A stretch of DNA of 64,000 nt, taken from the NCBI GenBank assembly GCA_947498785.1, contig CANMLS010000009.1:1-64000 (forward strand), in the 5' to 3' direction. Both the position numbers and the translations under genes were made by a program. The stretch's first letter is position 1; every line of letters starts with the position of its first letter. This stretch comes from an uncultured Aquimarina sp. GTDB taxonomy: Bacteria > Bacteroidota > Bacteroidia > Flavobacteriales > Flavobacteriaceae. Positions 1 through 9,297 of the stretch are shown piece after piece. The notes beneath the pieces were generated by a model, which was not told the DNA's origin, searched no databases, and saw only the letters and a list, made by a program, of their open reading frames with translations.

Positions 1-75
1 AATATTTTACGAAAAATCAATCGCTTCTTAATAATTAAAAATATCTTTAAACTGTCCTAAGCATTGGGAGTATCA

Positions 76-133
76 TAGAGAGCGACTATTTAAATTATTT
101 GAGTATAAAGGAATTCCACTAGAGGATCAGTAA
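76..133 (+). pseudogene. 3' relic of a tandem lipoprotein gene
   Basis: The last 18 codons (RERLFKLFEYKGIPLEDQ, stop) of the lipoprotein family that follows are present. Homology to the other units starts abruptly near base 76 and continues through the spacer up to the next start codon with only a few substitutions. Upstream, bases 1-75 do not resemble the rest of the unit, so the 5' part of this copy was deleted or replaced. No start codon or signal peptide remains, so it is not expected to make a protein. Confidence 0.75.
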
Positions 134-172
134 AGTTTTAAGTATTGTTTGAATAAGAAACCCTTATCATCT

Positions 173-592
173 ATGCGAAATATTAATTTTATCATTATTC
201 TGTTATTTATATTTCAGAGTTGTTCAGCACAAAGAAAATTAACAGGTAAAAGTTATAATTATTCATATGCAAAAGAACAAACTGTTCTTGATAATTGCAT
301 ATTTTTTGAAAGTGATACAACAGCAATTATTTATGGTGGAAAAGGTGGTTATAAATATTCATCACATCCAAATTATAAAATACTAAATGATTCTACCTAT
401 TTTATATACTATCCTAATTTTAAGCGTACCAAACCAACCAAAGAAGAATTAAAAGATACCATAACCTTAAAAGTTCAAATGGCAGATGTTTTTAATGATA
501 CCATTTATTGGAAAAACGATAAAGAATTCATCTTTAGAGAGCGACTATTTAAATTATTTGAGTATAAAGGAGTTCCATTAGAGGATCAGTAA
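173..592 (+). CDS. Small lipoprotein of unknown function, tandem copy 1
   Basis: A 139-residue secreted protein. The N-terminus is a signal peptide (MRNINFIIILLFIFQSC) with a lipobox-like Cys at about residue 17 followed by SAQ, so it is probably membrane anchored. The mature part has repeated Tyr/Asn/Lys-rich beta-like segments and ends in LFEYKGVPLEDQ. I chose the ATG at 173 because copies 2 and 3 start at the same position; an in-frame TTG at 149 lies inside the repeated spacer. It is the first full member of a tandem array (unit about 457 bp). No known domain was recognised. A role in envelope function or as an immunity-like protein is only speculation. Confidence 0.8.
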   Translation: MRNINFIIILLFIFQSCSAQRKLTGKSYNYSYAKEQTVLDNCIFFESDTTAIIYGGKGGYKYSSHPNYKILNDSTYFIYYPNFKRTKPTKEELKDTITLKVQMADVFNDTIYWKNDKEFIFRERLFKLFEYKGVPLEDQ

Positions 593-631
593 AGTTTTAA
601 ATATTGTTTGAATAAGAAACCCTTATGATCT

Positions 632-1048
632 ATGCAAAATATTAGTGTTTTATTATTGTTTTTAATTTTTACAAATTGCTCAGCACAGAGAAATATAAAA
701 GATAAGAGTTTTAGTTATTCGTACAAAAAGGAACATACTGTTCTTGATAATAGTGTTTATTTTAAAACAGATAGCACATTGATTATCTCGGGTGGTAGGG
801 GGCCTTATTCGTATAGTTCGTTTCCAAATTATAAAGTACTTAATGATTCTACCTATTATATATACTATCCTAATTTTAAGCGTACCAAACCAACTCAAGA
901 ATTTTTAAAAGATACTATTAGTGTAAAAGTTCATATGGCAGATGTTTTTAATGATACCATTTATTGGAAAAACGACAAAGAATTCATCTTTAGAGAGCGA
1001 CTATTTAAATTATTTGAGTATAAAGGAATTCCACTAGAGGATCAGTAA
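632..1048 (+). CDS. Small lipoprotein of unknown function, tandem copy 2
   Basis: A 138-residue paralogue of the preceding gene. The signal peptide is different (MQNISVLLLFLIFTNC, then SAQR), while residues from about 40 to the end are close to copy 3 and the last ~50 are nearly identical in all copies. The spacer before it is a near copy of the other spacers, so whole units were duplicated. This copy shares its middle with copy 3 but not its N-terminus, while copies 1 and 3 share the N-terminus; such a mosaic suggests gene conversion. Function unknown. Confidence 0.8.
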   Translation: MQNISVLLLFLIFTNCSAQRNIKDKSFSYSYKKEHTVLDNSVYFKTDSTLIISGGRGPYSYSSFPNYKVLNDSTYYIYYPNFKRTKPTQEFLKDTISVKVHMADVFNDTIYWKNDKEFIFRERLFKLFEYKGIPLEDQ

Positions 1049-1087
1049 AGTTTTAAGTATTGTTTATATAAAAACCTCTTATGATCT

Positions 1088-1513
1088 ATGCGAAATATTA
1101 ATTTTATTATTATTCTGTTATTTGTATTTCAGAGTTGTTCTGCTCAAAGAAATATACTAGATAAAATCTATGAATATTCATACACAAAAGAATCTACTAT
1201 TCTAGACAATAGTATTCATTTTAAAACAGATAGCACATTGATTATTTCAGGTGGTAGAGGACAGTATTCCTATGGATCATTCCCTAATTATAAGATATTA
1301 AATGATTCTACCTATTATATATACTATCCTAATTTTAAACGTACCAAACCAACTCAGGAATTTTTAAAAGATACTATTAGTGTAAAAGTTCATATGGCAG
1401 ATGTTAAAAACGATACCATTTATTGGAAAAACGACAGAGAATTTATCTTTAGAGAGCGTCTATTTAAGTTATTTGAGTATGAAGGAATTCCATTAGAGGA
1501 TCAAGAACCATGA
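1088..1513 (+). CDS. Small lipoprotein of unknown function, tandem copy 3
   Basis: A 141-residue last member of the tandem array. It has the same signal peptide type as copy 1 (MRNINFIIILLFVFQSC, SAQR) and the same body as copy 2. The C-terminus reads LEDQEP and then stops, because sequence identity with the other units ends just after the DQ codons, so this marks the right boundary of the amplified unit. Beyond it, 1514-1650 is AT-rich with no recognisable gene. Function unknown. Confidence 0.8.
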   Translation: MRNINFIIILLFVFQSCSAQRNILDKIYEYSYTKESTILDNSIHFKTDSTLIISGGRGQYSYGSFPNYKILNDSTYYIYYPNFKRTKPTQEFLKDTISVKVHMADVKNDTIYWKNDREFIFRERLFKLFEYEGIPLEDQEP

Positions 1514-1651
1514 GACTCTGGTATACCAAACGAATATAGATTAATTTCTAAAGCAATAGTGGGCGTAGAGGAAACTCTTTTTCCAAATCCTTTTCAAAGG
1601 GAATCAATCAAAAAAACTAACTTTTAACTAAAAATACCAGAATCCATAAAT

Positions 1652-1685
1652 AAAAAAGACTGCCTGAATACTTTTCAGACAGCCT
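1652..1685 (-). terminator. Rho-independent terminator of the Calx-beta gene
   Basis: Bases 1657-1668 pair with 1674-1685 over 12 positions (two G-T wobbles) with a short loop, and the minus strand continues into a run of T. It lies about 35 bp after the stop codon of the minus-strand gene ending at 1719. Confidence 0.8.
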
Positions 1686-1718
1686 CATCTACATATTAAT
1701 TATATAATGAACTAAAGA

Positions 1719-4700
1719 TTAAATTTTAACTAGTTTTCTTTCTATACTTCCATTTATAGTTTCTATTCTGATAAAATATATACCAGAAGGAAGATCTGTA
1801 ATAGAGAAAGAATTGTTTTTCGTCTCAAGAATCTTTTTTCCTGTTACGTTATAAACAAGTACAAGATTTAAAGGTATATCAATGTTTACTTCTCCCGCTG
1901 TTGGGTTTGGATATATTCTGATATCTAAATCATCGTCATTAAGAATGGTGATTAGTGCACTATCTGTACTATTAATTTCTAGCGAAGTATTAGCTACATT
2001 AGATAAGGTAACGGTTACAGTTTCATCAGATTCTGGAGTAGCATCTTCTGTAGGTAAAATAGTAAATGTTTGTGTCTCACCTGCATTTCCTGTAAATGAA
2101 AGTGTTTGATTGATAATTGCGGTATAATCATTATCATCTAGTGTAGCCGTTCCATCAGTTGTGTTTATATCGACAGTAAAACCTCCAGGAGCTTCATTGT
2201 CCAGAGTGGCGATTACTGTTATTGCACCATCATCTTCATTAGCATTTACATCCTCTATAGTAATGGTCGCAATATCAGGATCTGTTATAGTAATTGTTGC
2301 TTCATCAGTAGTCCCAATAGTTACACTGGTGTTATTAGTATTAGTCATCGTAAGGATTACGGTTTCATCTAATTCTACAATATTATCATCAATAACTGAT
2401 AACGGAATGGTTATAGATGAAGTATTGGCAGGAAACATAAAACTAGATCCTAAATCATCATAATCTGTTCCCGAAATAGCTGTTCCCGTTGCAGAAATAG
2501 TAACCATAACAGGAATACTAAACTCATTCGTCGTATTCACTGTATACACTCCATTAGTAGTGCCTTCTTCTGCCTGTGTTGTAGCTGTGATAGAAAGTAA
2601 AGCTATATCATCGTCCGTAATGGTAACAGTAGCATTATCTGTACTACCAATGGCAACGGCACTGTTGTTTGTTCCTGTTAATGTTACAATAACAGTTTCA
2701 TTGCTTTCAACCAAATTATCAGCAATCACAGGCACAGTGATTGTCGCAGAATTGGTATTGGCAGGGAATGTAAAAGTTGTACCTAAAGCAGTAAAATCTG
2801 TTCCCGAAGTTGCTGTTCCTGTTACCGAAAGATTGACTGTCACGGGAGTACTAAATTGATTTGTTGTGCTTATTGTAAATAATCCATTAGTAATATTTTC
2901 TGCTGCTTGTGTAGTGGCTACAATAGAAAGTACCGCTGCATCATCATTCAAGATTGTCAATGTAGCACCATCGGTGATATTAATATCTCCTGAAGCAACC
3001 GTTGAAGGAGAAAGTCCACTCATTTCTATAATCACTGTCTCGTCTGGTTCAGAAGTTGCATCAGCCGTAGGGGTAATCGTGAAGGTTTCTGTTTCTCCTG
3101 CCGTTCCTGCAAAAGTAAGGGTTTGTGCTGTTACTGCACTATAATCGCTATCAGCCGTTGTTGCTGTTCCATCTGCTGTGCTGACATCTACATCAAACCC
3201 ACCATCTATAGCGTTATCCACTATAACAGTTACGGTAATGGCACCATCATCTTCATTACCGCTTACATTAGCGATAGTTACTGTTGCCTGATCATCATTG
3301 TTTATGGTCAGCGTAGCTCCATCTGTAATATCTATATCGCCAGAGGCAACCGTTACAGGGTTTAAGGCACTCATACTGATGGATGCGGTTTCATCAGCTT
3401 CTACTTTGGTATCCCCACCAAGGGTAATATTAAACGTTTCTGACTCGCCAGCCGTTCCTGCAAAAGTAAGGGTCTGAGCTGTTACTGTAGTATAATCACT
3501 ATCAGCTGTTGTCGCTGTTCCATCTGCTGTACTAACGTCTACATCAAACCCACCATCTACGGCATTGTCAGCAATAACGGTAATGGTTGCCGTACCACTG
3601 TTCTCATTCACAGTAACATCTGCTATGGTTACCGTAGCCTGATCATCATTGGTAATCGTTCCAGTACCAGTACTGTCTCCTATAATGACATTTGTACCTG
3701 TTGGATTCGATAAGGTTAGTGTAAGTGTTTCATCTATTTCAACGATTTGATCACTTGTAATGGTAATATCTACTGTTTTACTGGATTCTCCAGCGAGAAA
3801 GGAGAGTGTTGTCGTGCTAATGGCTGTATAATCAGAACCAGCTGTTGCAGATCCATTTGAAGTAGCATAGTCTACAGTAGCTCCTCCTGCTGGTGCTGGT
3901 GCATTTAAAGAAACAGTAAATTGTAAGGTATTCGTTCCAGCATCTCCTTCAGCTATTGATGGATCATTAACCGATATTGATATATTGTCATCATTCAAGA
4001 TTGTCAATGTAGCACCATCGGTGATATTAATATCTCCTGAAGCAACCGTTGAAGGAGAAAGCCCACTCATTCCTATAATTACGGTCTCGTCTGACTCTGA
4101 AGTTGCATCAGCCGTAGGGGTAATCGTGAAGGTTTCTGTTTCTCCTGCCGTTCCTGCAAAAGTAAGGGTTTGTGCTGTTACTGCAGTATAATCACTATTA
4201 GCCGTTGTTGCTGTTCCATCTGCTGTGCTAACATCTACATCAAACCCACCATCTACAGCGTTATCCACTATAACAGTTACGGTAATGGCACCATCATCTT
4301 CATTACCGCTTACATTAGCGATAGTTACTGTTGCCTGATCATCATTGTTTATGGTCAGCGTAGCTCCATCTGTAATATCTATATCGCCAGAGGCAACCGT
4401 TACTGGGTTTAAGGCACTCATACTGATGGATGCGGTTTCATCAGCTTCTACTTTGGTATCCCCACCAAGGGTAATATTAAACGTTTCTGACTCGCCAGCC
4501 GTTCCTGCAAAAGTAAGGGTCTGAGCTGTTACTGCAGTATAATCACTATCAGCTGTTGTCGCTGTTCCATCTGCTGTACTAACGTCTACATCAAACCCAC
4601 CATCTACGGCATTATCTACTATGAGTGTAATGGTTGCTGTACCACTGTTTTCATTCACAGCAACATCAGCTATGGTTACCGCAGCCTGATCATCATTGGT

Positions 4701-6659
4701 GATGATGCCTGTTCCTTGTCCGTTAGAAATAGTTGCATTGAAGGGAGTACTTAAGTTAACAAAAAACGATTCATTAGATTCTACTTTGGCATCTCCATTA
4801 ACTCCTACAGTAATCATTTTTGAAGTTTCTCCTGGTAAAAATATTACTCCGGTAGTCGTTACTTGATTATAATCACCATCTGCTATAGTAGCTGTATTAT
4901 CTGCGGTGGCATAATTGACAGTTACTGTTTTTCCTGAAGCTGCACTTAACGAGATCGTGAATGTAGCATTGGTACTTCCTGAGTTTCCTTCACTAATTGT
5001 AGGATCGCTAATGCTGAGTGTAGGTGTCGAGTCATCATCTAGAATGGTATAGGTGACTTGTTGTATTCCATTTTCTATACCGTTAGTAACACCAGTAATA
5101 TCTACAATTACTGTTTCATCATTTTCATCTAATGCATCAGAAACATTATTAAGATTTATCGTTCCTGTCATTGATCCTGCATTGATGGTTATAGAATTTG
5201 CACTACGGGTATAGTCTGTTGTATTGATAGCAGTGCCACTAAAGGCAAGGTTTACGGTTGTATTGGCTCCATATGTATTAAGAAGGGTAGCTGTAACAAT
5301 ATTATTACTAGTTGTTGATTCTAGATCACTGGCATCATCAATTGATAATGTGACCGAAGGAATGGCCGAAACATTTAAAGTAGCGATATAATTACCGCTA
5401 CTATTTACGGTTCCATCATTGACTTCAAATTGAAATGAAGTATTAACAGACCCGTTTTGGATATATTGTAAATTACCTGCATCTAGGTTGGCTTTGGAAA
5501 CGATACTTCCATTAGTTAACTGTTCACCAGCATCAAAATCATCTCCGTTGTCAGCGTCTATATATAAGGTTCCAACTGGCGGAACTATTTCTATTAATAC
5601 ATTATCCAGAGGATCACTATCGGTATCTGAGTATCCAAAATCTGCTGTGGAGAAGGTATAGGTTAAATCTTCGAATGGACCATTAGATGCAGTGAAACTA
5701 GAAGCCGTTGGCGGAGTGTTAGGTGCAATAATAGTAATATTTCTATCTTCGGTACCACTGCAAAGTCCTGAGGTTTCATACGTAACGGTATACATCCCAG
5801 GGGTACTTGCTGACACATCTATTGTTCCAGTAGATGTATTTATTATTAACCCTGCAGGAGATCTTGAAAAATCTCCTCCTCCAACTCCTGTAATAGTAGG
5901 CGTGGGATCTACATCTGTAGTTAAATACGAGGCAGCTGAATAACTAAAATTAGCATCTTCACGAGCAGTGATAGTAATGGTATGCGATCCACATGCACCT
6001 GGTGTAACGCCTCCTCCTTCTCCTCTAACAAAATATGTAATTGACCCTGATGTTGGAGGGGTAACAATTACCGAATTACCAGTTGTTGTGTCTATTTCAG
6101 TGCCTCCACAACTTCCTGTATATATATGCCATTCTGTAGCATCGTTTAAATTTCCTGTCCAAGTGAGTAATGCTGAATTACCACTACAAATAATAGGAGG
6201 GCCGTGATTCACTGAAGGCACGCTTGGAGGTGTAGTTAGAGAATTACCTGAAAGCGCAACCGAGTAGGAGGTAAGTACTCCGATGGATTGAAATTGAATA
6301 CTTATTGAATAAAAAGAACTTGCAGAAAGAGTTTGGGAAACTCCCGAAGATAGTGTAACCGAAGAAGGTACTGTGTTTCTTGCTGATGTGGCATAGGTAA
6401 ACAATGTAACCACTACATTATCAGACCATGTTGCTATAAATGTACCACTAGAACCATCAGCTATAATCCAATGATCTGTGGGGTCAGCAGTAGGACAGCT
6501 TCCAGCAAGACAAACATCACCAGTAATAGTGGTTGCTGATGAAACTGTTAACACAGCTAATTGAAGCACAGAATTGTTAGGCTCTGTTTCTGTGATTTGT
6601 GCATTAATAACTTGATTTCCCAAAAGAAAAACAAAAGAAAGAAGTAGTAGTTTTTTCAT
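1719..6659 (-). CDS. Giant secreted Calx-beta repeat protein with T9SS sorting tail
   Basis: A 1646-residue surface or secreted protein. Residues 1-20 are a signal peptide ending near INAQ. A region of about 120 residues follows that resembles pre-peptidase C-terminal domains (TEPNNS start), then a cadherin-like stretch at roughly 310-430, then about ten Calx-beta repeats, each starting with a pattern like VTIADVxVNENSG and ending in a DD-rich loop, typical Ca2+-binding beta-sandwiches. The last ~70 residues (from YPNPTAGEVNI to RKLVKI) are a type A T9SS sorting domain, so it is exported through type IX secretion and attached to the cell surface. Two adjacent repeats were duplicated almost exactly (DNA 2941-3653 and 3988-4700). 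Likely an adhesin or biofilm protein; no enzyme domain was seen. Confidence 0.9.
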   Translation of the reverse strand: MKKLLLLSFVFLLGNQVINAQITETEPNNSVLQLAVLTVSSATTITGDVCLAGSCPTADPTDHWIIADGSSGTFIATWSDNVVVTLFTYATSARNTVPSSVTLSSGVSQTLSASSFYSISIQFQSIGVLTSYSVALSGNSLTTPPSVPSVNHGPPIICSGNSALLTWTGNLNDATEWHIYTGSCGGTEIDTTTGNSVIVTPPTSGSITYFVRGEGGGVTPGACGSHTITITAREDANFSYSAASYLTTDVDPTPTITGVGGGDFSRSPAGLIINTSTGTIDVSASTPGMYTVTYETSGLCSGTEDRNITIIAPNTPPTASSFTASNGPFEDLTYTFSTADFGYSDTDSDPLDNVLIEIVPPVGTLYIDADNGDDFDAGEQLTNGSIVSKANLDAGNLQYIQNGSVNTSFQFEVNDGTVNSSGNYIATLNVSAIPSVTLSIDDASDLESTTSNNIVTATLLNTYGANTTVNLAFSGTAINTTDYTRSANSITINAGSMTGTINLNNVSDALDENDETVIVDITGVTNGIENGIQQVTYTILDDDSTPTLSISDPTISEGNSGSTNATFTISLSAASGKTVTVNYATADNTATIADGDYNQVTTTGVIFLPGETSKMITVGVNGDAKVESNESFFVNLSTPFNATISNGQGTGIITNDDQAAVTIADVAVNENSGTATITLIVDNAVDGGFDVDVSTADGTATTADSDYTAVTAQTLTFAGTAGESETFNITLGGDTKVEADETASISMSALNPVTVASGDIDITDGATLTINNDDQATVTIANVSGNEDDGAITVTVIVDNAVDGGFDVDVSTADGTATTANSDYTAVTAQTLTFAGTAGETETFTITPTADATSESDETVIIGMSGLSPSTVASGDINITDGATLTILNDDNISISVNDPSIAEGDAGTNTLQFTVSLNAPAPAGGATVDYATSNGSATAGSDYTAISTTTLSFLAGESSKTVDITITSDQIVEIDETLTLTLSNPTGTNVIIGDSTGTGTITNDDQATVTIADVTVNENSGTATITVIADNAVDGGFDVDVSTADGTATTADSDYTTVTAQTLTFAGTAGESETFNITLGGDTKVEADETASISMSALNPVTVASGDIDITDGATLTINNDDQATVTIANVSGNEDDGAITVTVIVDNAIDGGFDVDVSTADGTATTADSDYSAVTAQTLTFAGTAGETETFTITPTADATSEPDETVIIEMSGLSPSTVASGDINITDGATLTILNDDAAVLSIVATTQAAENITNGLFTISTTNQFSTPVTVNLSVTGTATSGTDFTALGTTFTFPANTNSATITVPVIADNLVESNETVIVTLTGTNNSAVAIGSTDNATVTITDDDIALLSITATTQAEEGTTNGVYTVNTTNEFSIPVMVTISATGTAISGTDYDDLGSSFMFPANTSSITIPLSVIDDNIVELDETVILTMTNTNNTSVTIGTTDEATITITDPDIATITIEDVNANEDDGAITVIATLDNEAPGGFTVDINTTDGTATLDDNDYTAIINQTLSFTGNAGETQTFTILPTEDATPESDETVTVTLSNVANTSLEINSTDSALITILNDDDLDIRIYPNPTAGEVNIDIPLNLVLVYNVTGKKILETKNNSFSITDLPSGIYFIRIETINGSIERKLVKI
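2941..3653. repeat. Internal duplication, copy A, in the Calx-beta gene
   Basis: About 713 bp that recurs at 3988-4700 with an offset of 1047 bp (349 codons), so the frame is kept. The two copies differ at only scattered positions. Each encodes two Calx-beta repeats and they are separated by a different one. Confidence 0.85.
3988..4700. repeat. Internal duplication, copy B, in the Calx-beta gene
   Basis: Partner of 2941-3653. Identity is high enough that recombination between the copies would delete or add exactly 349 codons in frame, changing the length of the surface protein. Confidence 0.85.
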
Positions 6660-7161
6660 ATATATGATTTTGAAATAGATATAAGTTATACGTTAAATAT
6701 TTTGATAGATATAGTAATATCACTTGCTATATAGTTAAGAATAGCAGTAGTAACCGTTTTATAAATAACCTTGTATATAAAGGGGGAGCGTAGTTATTTC
6801 TTCATATAATGTTGATTTAGTGTTTTTTATGTTTTAAACAATGCAGTACAAATAAAGATAAATTCTATATCAAAAACAAAGAAAAAATGTTTTTTATCGA
6901 TTTTATGTGTTTTTTATCGATGATTATGTTTTGAAAAGCTAAATTATATGTTAAATTTAGTCTTGGTTAATTATTAATATGAAGTATGCTTGACATACTA
7001 ATAGATGTACAATCGTTTATTTTTATTAAGATTTTATAGAGGGTGTTTAGACAAGTCTAAATAGTTTCTTTTGAGAGGTGTGAGGGGTGTACTAAAATGA
7101 GTACTGTTTTATCATATGCAGTCGATGGTTGTCTTCATATAAATATGTATGCTGACAAAGT
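6660..7161. other. Intergenic region with direct repeat and palindrome
   Basis: About 500 bp without a convincing gene. It must hold the promoter of the minus-strand Calx-beta gene. Visible structure: a 14-bp direct repeat TGTTTTTTATCGAT at 6888-6901 and 6908-6921, spaced 20 bp start to start; and a palindrome at 7046-7061 (TTTAGAC, AA, GTCTAAA). The start of a possible reading frame at 7097 is not supported by any homology. Confidence 0.5.
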
Positions 7162-7497
7162 CTTGACAGTAAAGCTGACGCTCTTGACAACAGAGCTGGG
7201 AGTCTTGACAGTAAAGCTGACGCTCTTGACAACAGAGCTAGGAGTCTTGACGGTAAAGCTGATGTTCTTGACAACAGAGCTAGGAGTCTTGACAGTAAAG
7301 CTGATGTTCTTGACAACAGAGCTGGGAGTCTTGACGGTAAAGCTGACGCTCTTGACAACAGAGCTGGGAGTCTTGACGGTAAAGCTAAGGCTCTTGACAA
7401 CAGAGCTAGGAGTCTTGACGGTAAAGCTGATGTTCTTGACAACAGAGCTGGGAGTCTTGACAAGAAAGCTAAGGCTCTTGACAAAATTTTAGGTGTT
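7162..7497. repeat. 21-bp minisatellite, 15 units plus a degenerate unit
   Basis: Fifteen tandem 21-bp units, all beginning CTTGAC, alternate between two types, giving a 42-bp higher-order repeat. A sixteenth unit (7477-7497) starts CTTGACAA and then diverges. In the plus frame starting at 7159 the units read LDSKADA / LDNRAGS, a heptad pattern, and continue to a natural-looking end (KILGVDFYSLLPKYF, stop at 7528-7530). That frame has a TGA at 7153-7155 immediately upstream and no start codon. The other plus frame (LTVKLTL / LTTELGV, from ATG 7097) and one minus frame are also open because 21 is divisible by three. I treat it as a minisatellite or remnant of a heptad-repeat gene, not as a proven CDS. 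There are no spacers, so it is not CRISPR. Confidence 0.85.
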
Positions 7498-7512
7498 GAT
7501 TTTTACAGTTTA

Positions 7513-8850
7513 CTACCTAAATACTTCTGATGGAAATACTACAGGGCTTTCATGACCATTTTTTCCTACTGTTGCGATGCCAAAAAAGAAATTGTCGATA
7601 ACAATACCTTCTAATACAAAATTGTCTACGTCACCAACAAACCGACTATGATCCCACGTAGGGGATGTAGTGTCTCGCCAGTAGATTTTATATCCTTTTA
7701 CATTGGGGTCATTGACTTTTTTCCATTTAAATTTAGCCGAAGGTTCTACGATACCTCCGATTTTTACTTCAGATGGAGCAGGAGGTGCCCAAGCAAGACT
7801 TGCGAGGTTAATGGCATTTACAGCAGTTAGTTTTGCAGCATATTCAAAATTAACATGTTCTACAACATCACCATATTTGATTCCGTTTTCTTCTCTAATG
7901 TTTTGATGTTGCTGAGTGTAGTTTTCATGAGCTTCCATAATTCTAATTCCGGCATAGCCCAAATCATTAAAAGGTCTGTGATGTCCACCACGTCCAAAAC
8001 GATCTAATCGATAGATCATCATTGGATTCATTTCTGGCATATATGTTTTTACATTTTTATGGATATATCTTGCTAATTGACGAGAAATACCATCAACCTC
8101 ACCACCATAAAAACGTCTACGGCGAACTTTCTTCTCATCGTCAGTAAGGTTAGTAGGTTCAGAGAATATTCTAAATGTTCTGTTATCTATAACTCCATCT
8201 ACGCCTTTAATATTTCCGATCATATCATTGTTAAGAATTCCTATAATATCCCATCCTTTATCCTTGGCGTATTTTGCTAATCCGCCACCACCAAAGAGGC
8301 CTTGTTCTTCTCCTGATAATCCCACATAAATAATACTACTCTCGAATGAGTATTTAGACAGTACTCTTGCCGCTTCAATAGTTCCTGCCATTCCGCTGGC
8401 ATTGTCATTAGCACCAGGAGCATCGGTAGTGAAATCCATAGTGTCACTTGCTCGCGAATCGATATCACCACTCATGATGATATAACGATTGGGATATTTT
8501 GTGCCCTTTTGTATAGCTACAACATTAACTACCCATGCATCATGAGGAACTCGGGCTCCCATATCTTTAGTAACAAAGTCTTTTTGATAAAATACATCTA
8601 AACAGTTTTTACAATCTTTAGAGATGGTTTCGAACTCAGATTTTATCCATCTGCGTGCAGCTCCAATACCTCTGGTTGTAGAAATGGTATCACTGAAGGT
8701 ATTACGAGTTCCAAAATCAGCTAGTTTTTTTATATCAGTCTCAATTCTATTTGCAGAAACATTAGTAATGATATCATAGATACGTTGGTCGGTTTGTGCG
8801 GTTAAAATGGTAGATAATAAAAGTAAGCCTAAGGTGAAAAATGTCTTCAT
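7513..8850 (-). CDS. Secreted M28-family zinc metallopeptidase
   Basis: A 445-residue exported peptidase. Residues 1-18 are a signal peptide (ending LTAQ). The M28 fold shows as SGDIDSR, PGANDNASGMA (bridging metal ligand), GLSGEEQGLFG (catalytic Glu and neighbouring ligand), NNDMIG and a C-terminal GHHRPFND/AHENY segment carrying the last His. It probably removes residues from peptides outside the cytoplasm. Oddity: the first ligand, usually His in a G-H-x-D motif, is Asp here (G-D-I-D). The last ~80 residues (from about WAPPAPSEVKI) look like a fibronectin-III-like module. It runs convergent to the minisatellite, whose longest plus frame overlaps its 3' end. Confidence 0.88.
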   Translation of the reverse strand: MKTFFTLGLLLLSTILTAQTDQRIYDIITNVSANRIETDIKKLADFGTRNTFSDTISTTRGIGAARRWIKSEFETISKDCKNCLDVFYQKDFVTKDMGARVPHDAWVVNVVAIQKGTKYPNRYIIMSGDIDSRASDTMDFTTDAPGANDNASGMAGTIEAARVLSKYSFESSIIYVGLSGEEQGLFGGGGLAKYAKDKGWDIIGILNNDMIGNIKGVDGVIDNRTFRIFSEPTNLTDDEKKVRRRRFYGGEVDGISRQLARYIHKNVKTYMPEMNPMMIYRLDRFGRGGHHRPFNDLGYAGIRIMEAHENYTQQHQNIREENGIKYGDVVEHVNFEYAAKLTAVNAINLASLAWAPPAPSEVKIGGIVEPSAKFKWKKVNDPNVKGYKIYWRDTTSPTWDHSRFVGDVDNFVLEGIVIDNFFFGIATVGKNGHESPVVFPSEVFR

Positions 8851-9297
8851 TAATTTGAATTTGATGACCTAATTTAAATAAAACAGGTAATTAACAAATG
8901 TGCATTAACAAATTTATATGATGAAAGAGGTTATCTTAAAAAAATAACTTTAGAAGTTTTACCTTTTATTATTTCATAAATAGAAGTGATTAACTTTTTT
9001 TCTAGTATTCTTCTTAAATGTACAAAGAGTATCATATTAGAGTATTTCTTCTCAAACCCTACTTATTCTAGATCGATAGTTCTATATGACCATTTCATAT
9101 AAAAGGTGCGGTAACTTATCACTGAACAACTTGTTTAAGGATTCTTCGATCAAATTAGCAATATCAAGAGTTTTACTATTTGGAATGAAAAACAACAACT
9201 TTATGTTTTTGGCCTATTTTTAGAGATTATTAGATATAATGTATAGTTTATTAGGTATTCTAGGGATTCATGAATTTAGTGTTATACCAGAAATCAA
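8851..9297. other. Intergenic region, no gene seen
   Basis: AT-rich DNA with stops in all frames. It presumably contains the promoter of the M28 peptidase (minus strand) near 8860-8950. No RNA gene, repeat or operator was recognised apart from the terminator just to the right. Confidence 0.4.

Noticed and set aside
149-172. TTG start extending lipoprotein copy 1 by eight residues
   Set aside because: The extension lies in the duplicated spacer and is not kept in the other copies, while ATG 173 matches their starts.
1882-6207. Plus-strand ORFs opposite the Calx-beta gene
   Set aside because: They are shadows of the repeated minus-strand gene; the translations are low-complexity and repeated in step with it.
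7092-7492. Open frames of 130-131 residues on both strands
   Set aside because: They are open only because the 21-bp repeat is divisible by three; their products are low-complexity Leu/Ser or Leu/Thr repeats without a supported start or homology.
7162-7497. Possible CRISPR array because of many short direct repeats
   Set aside because: The 21-bp units are directly joined without unique spacers, and no cas genes are near.
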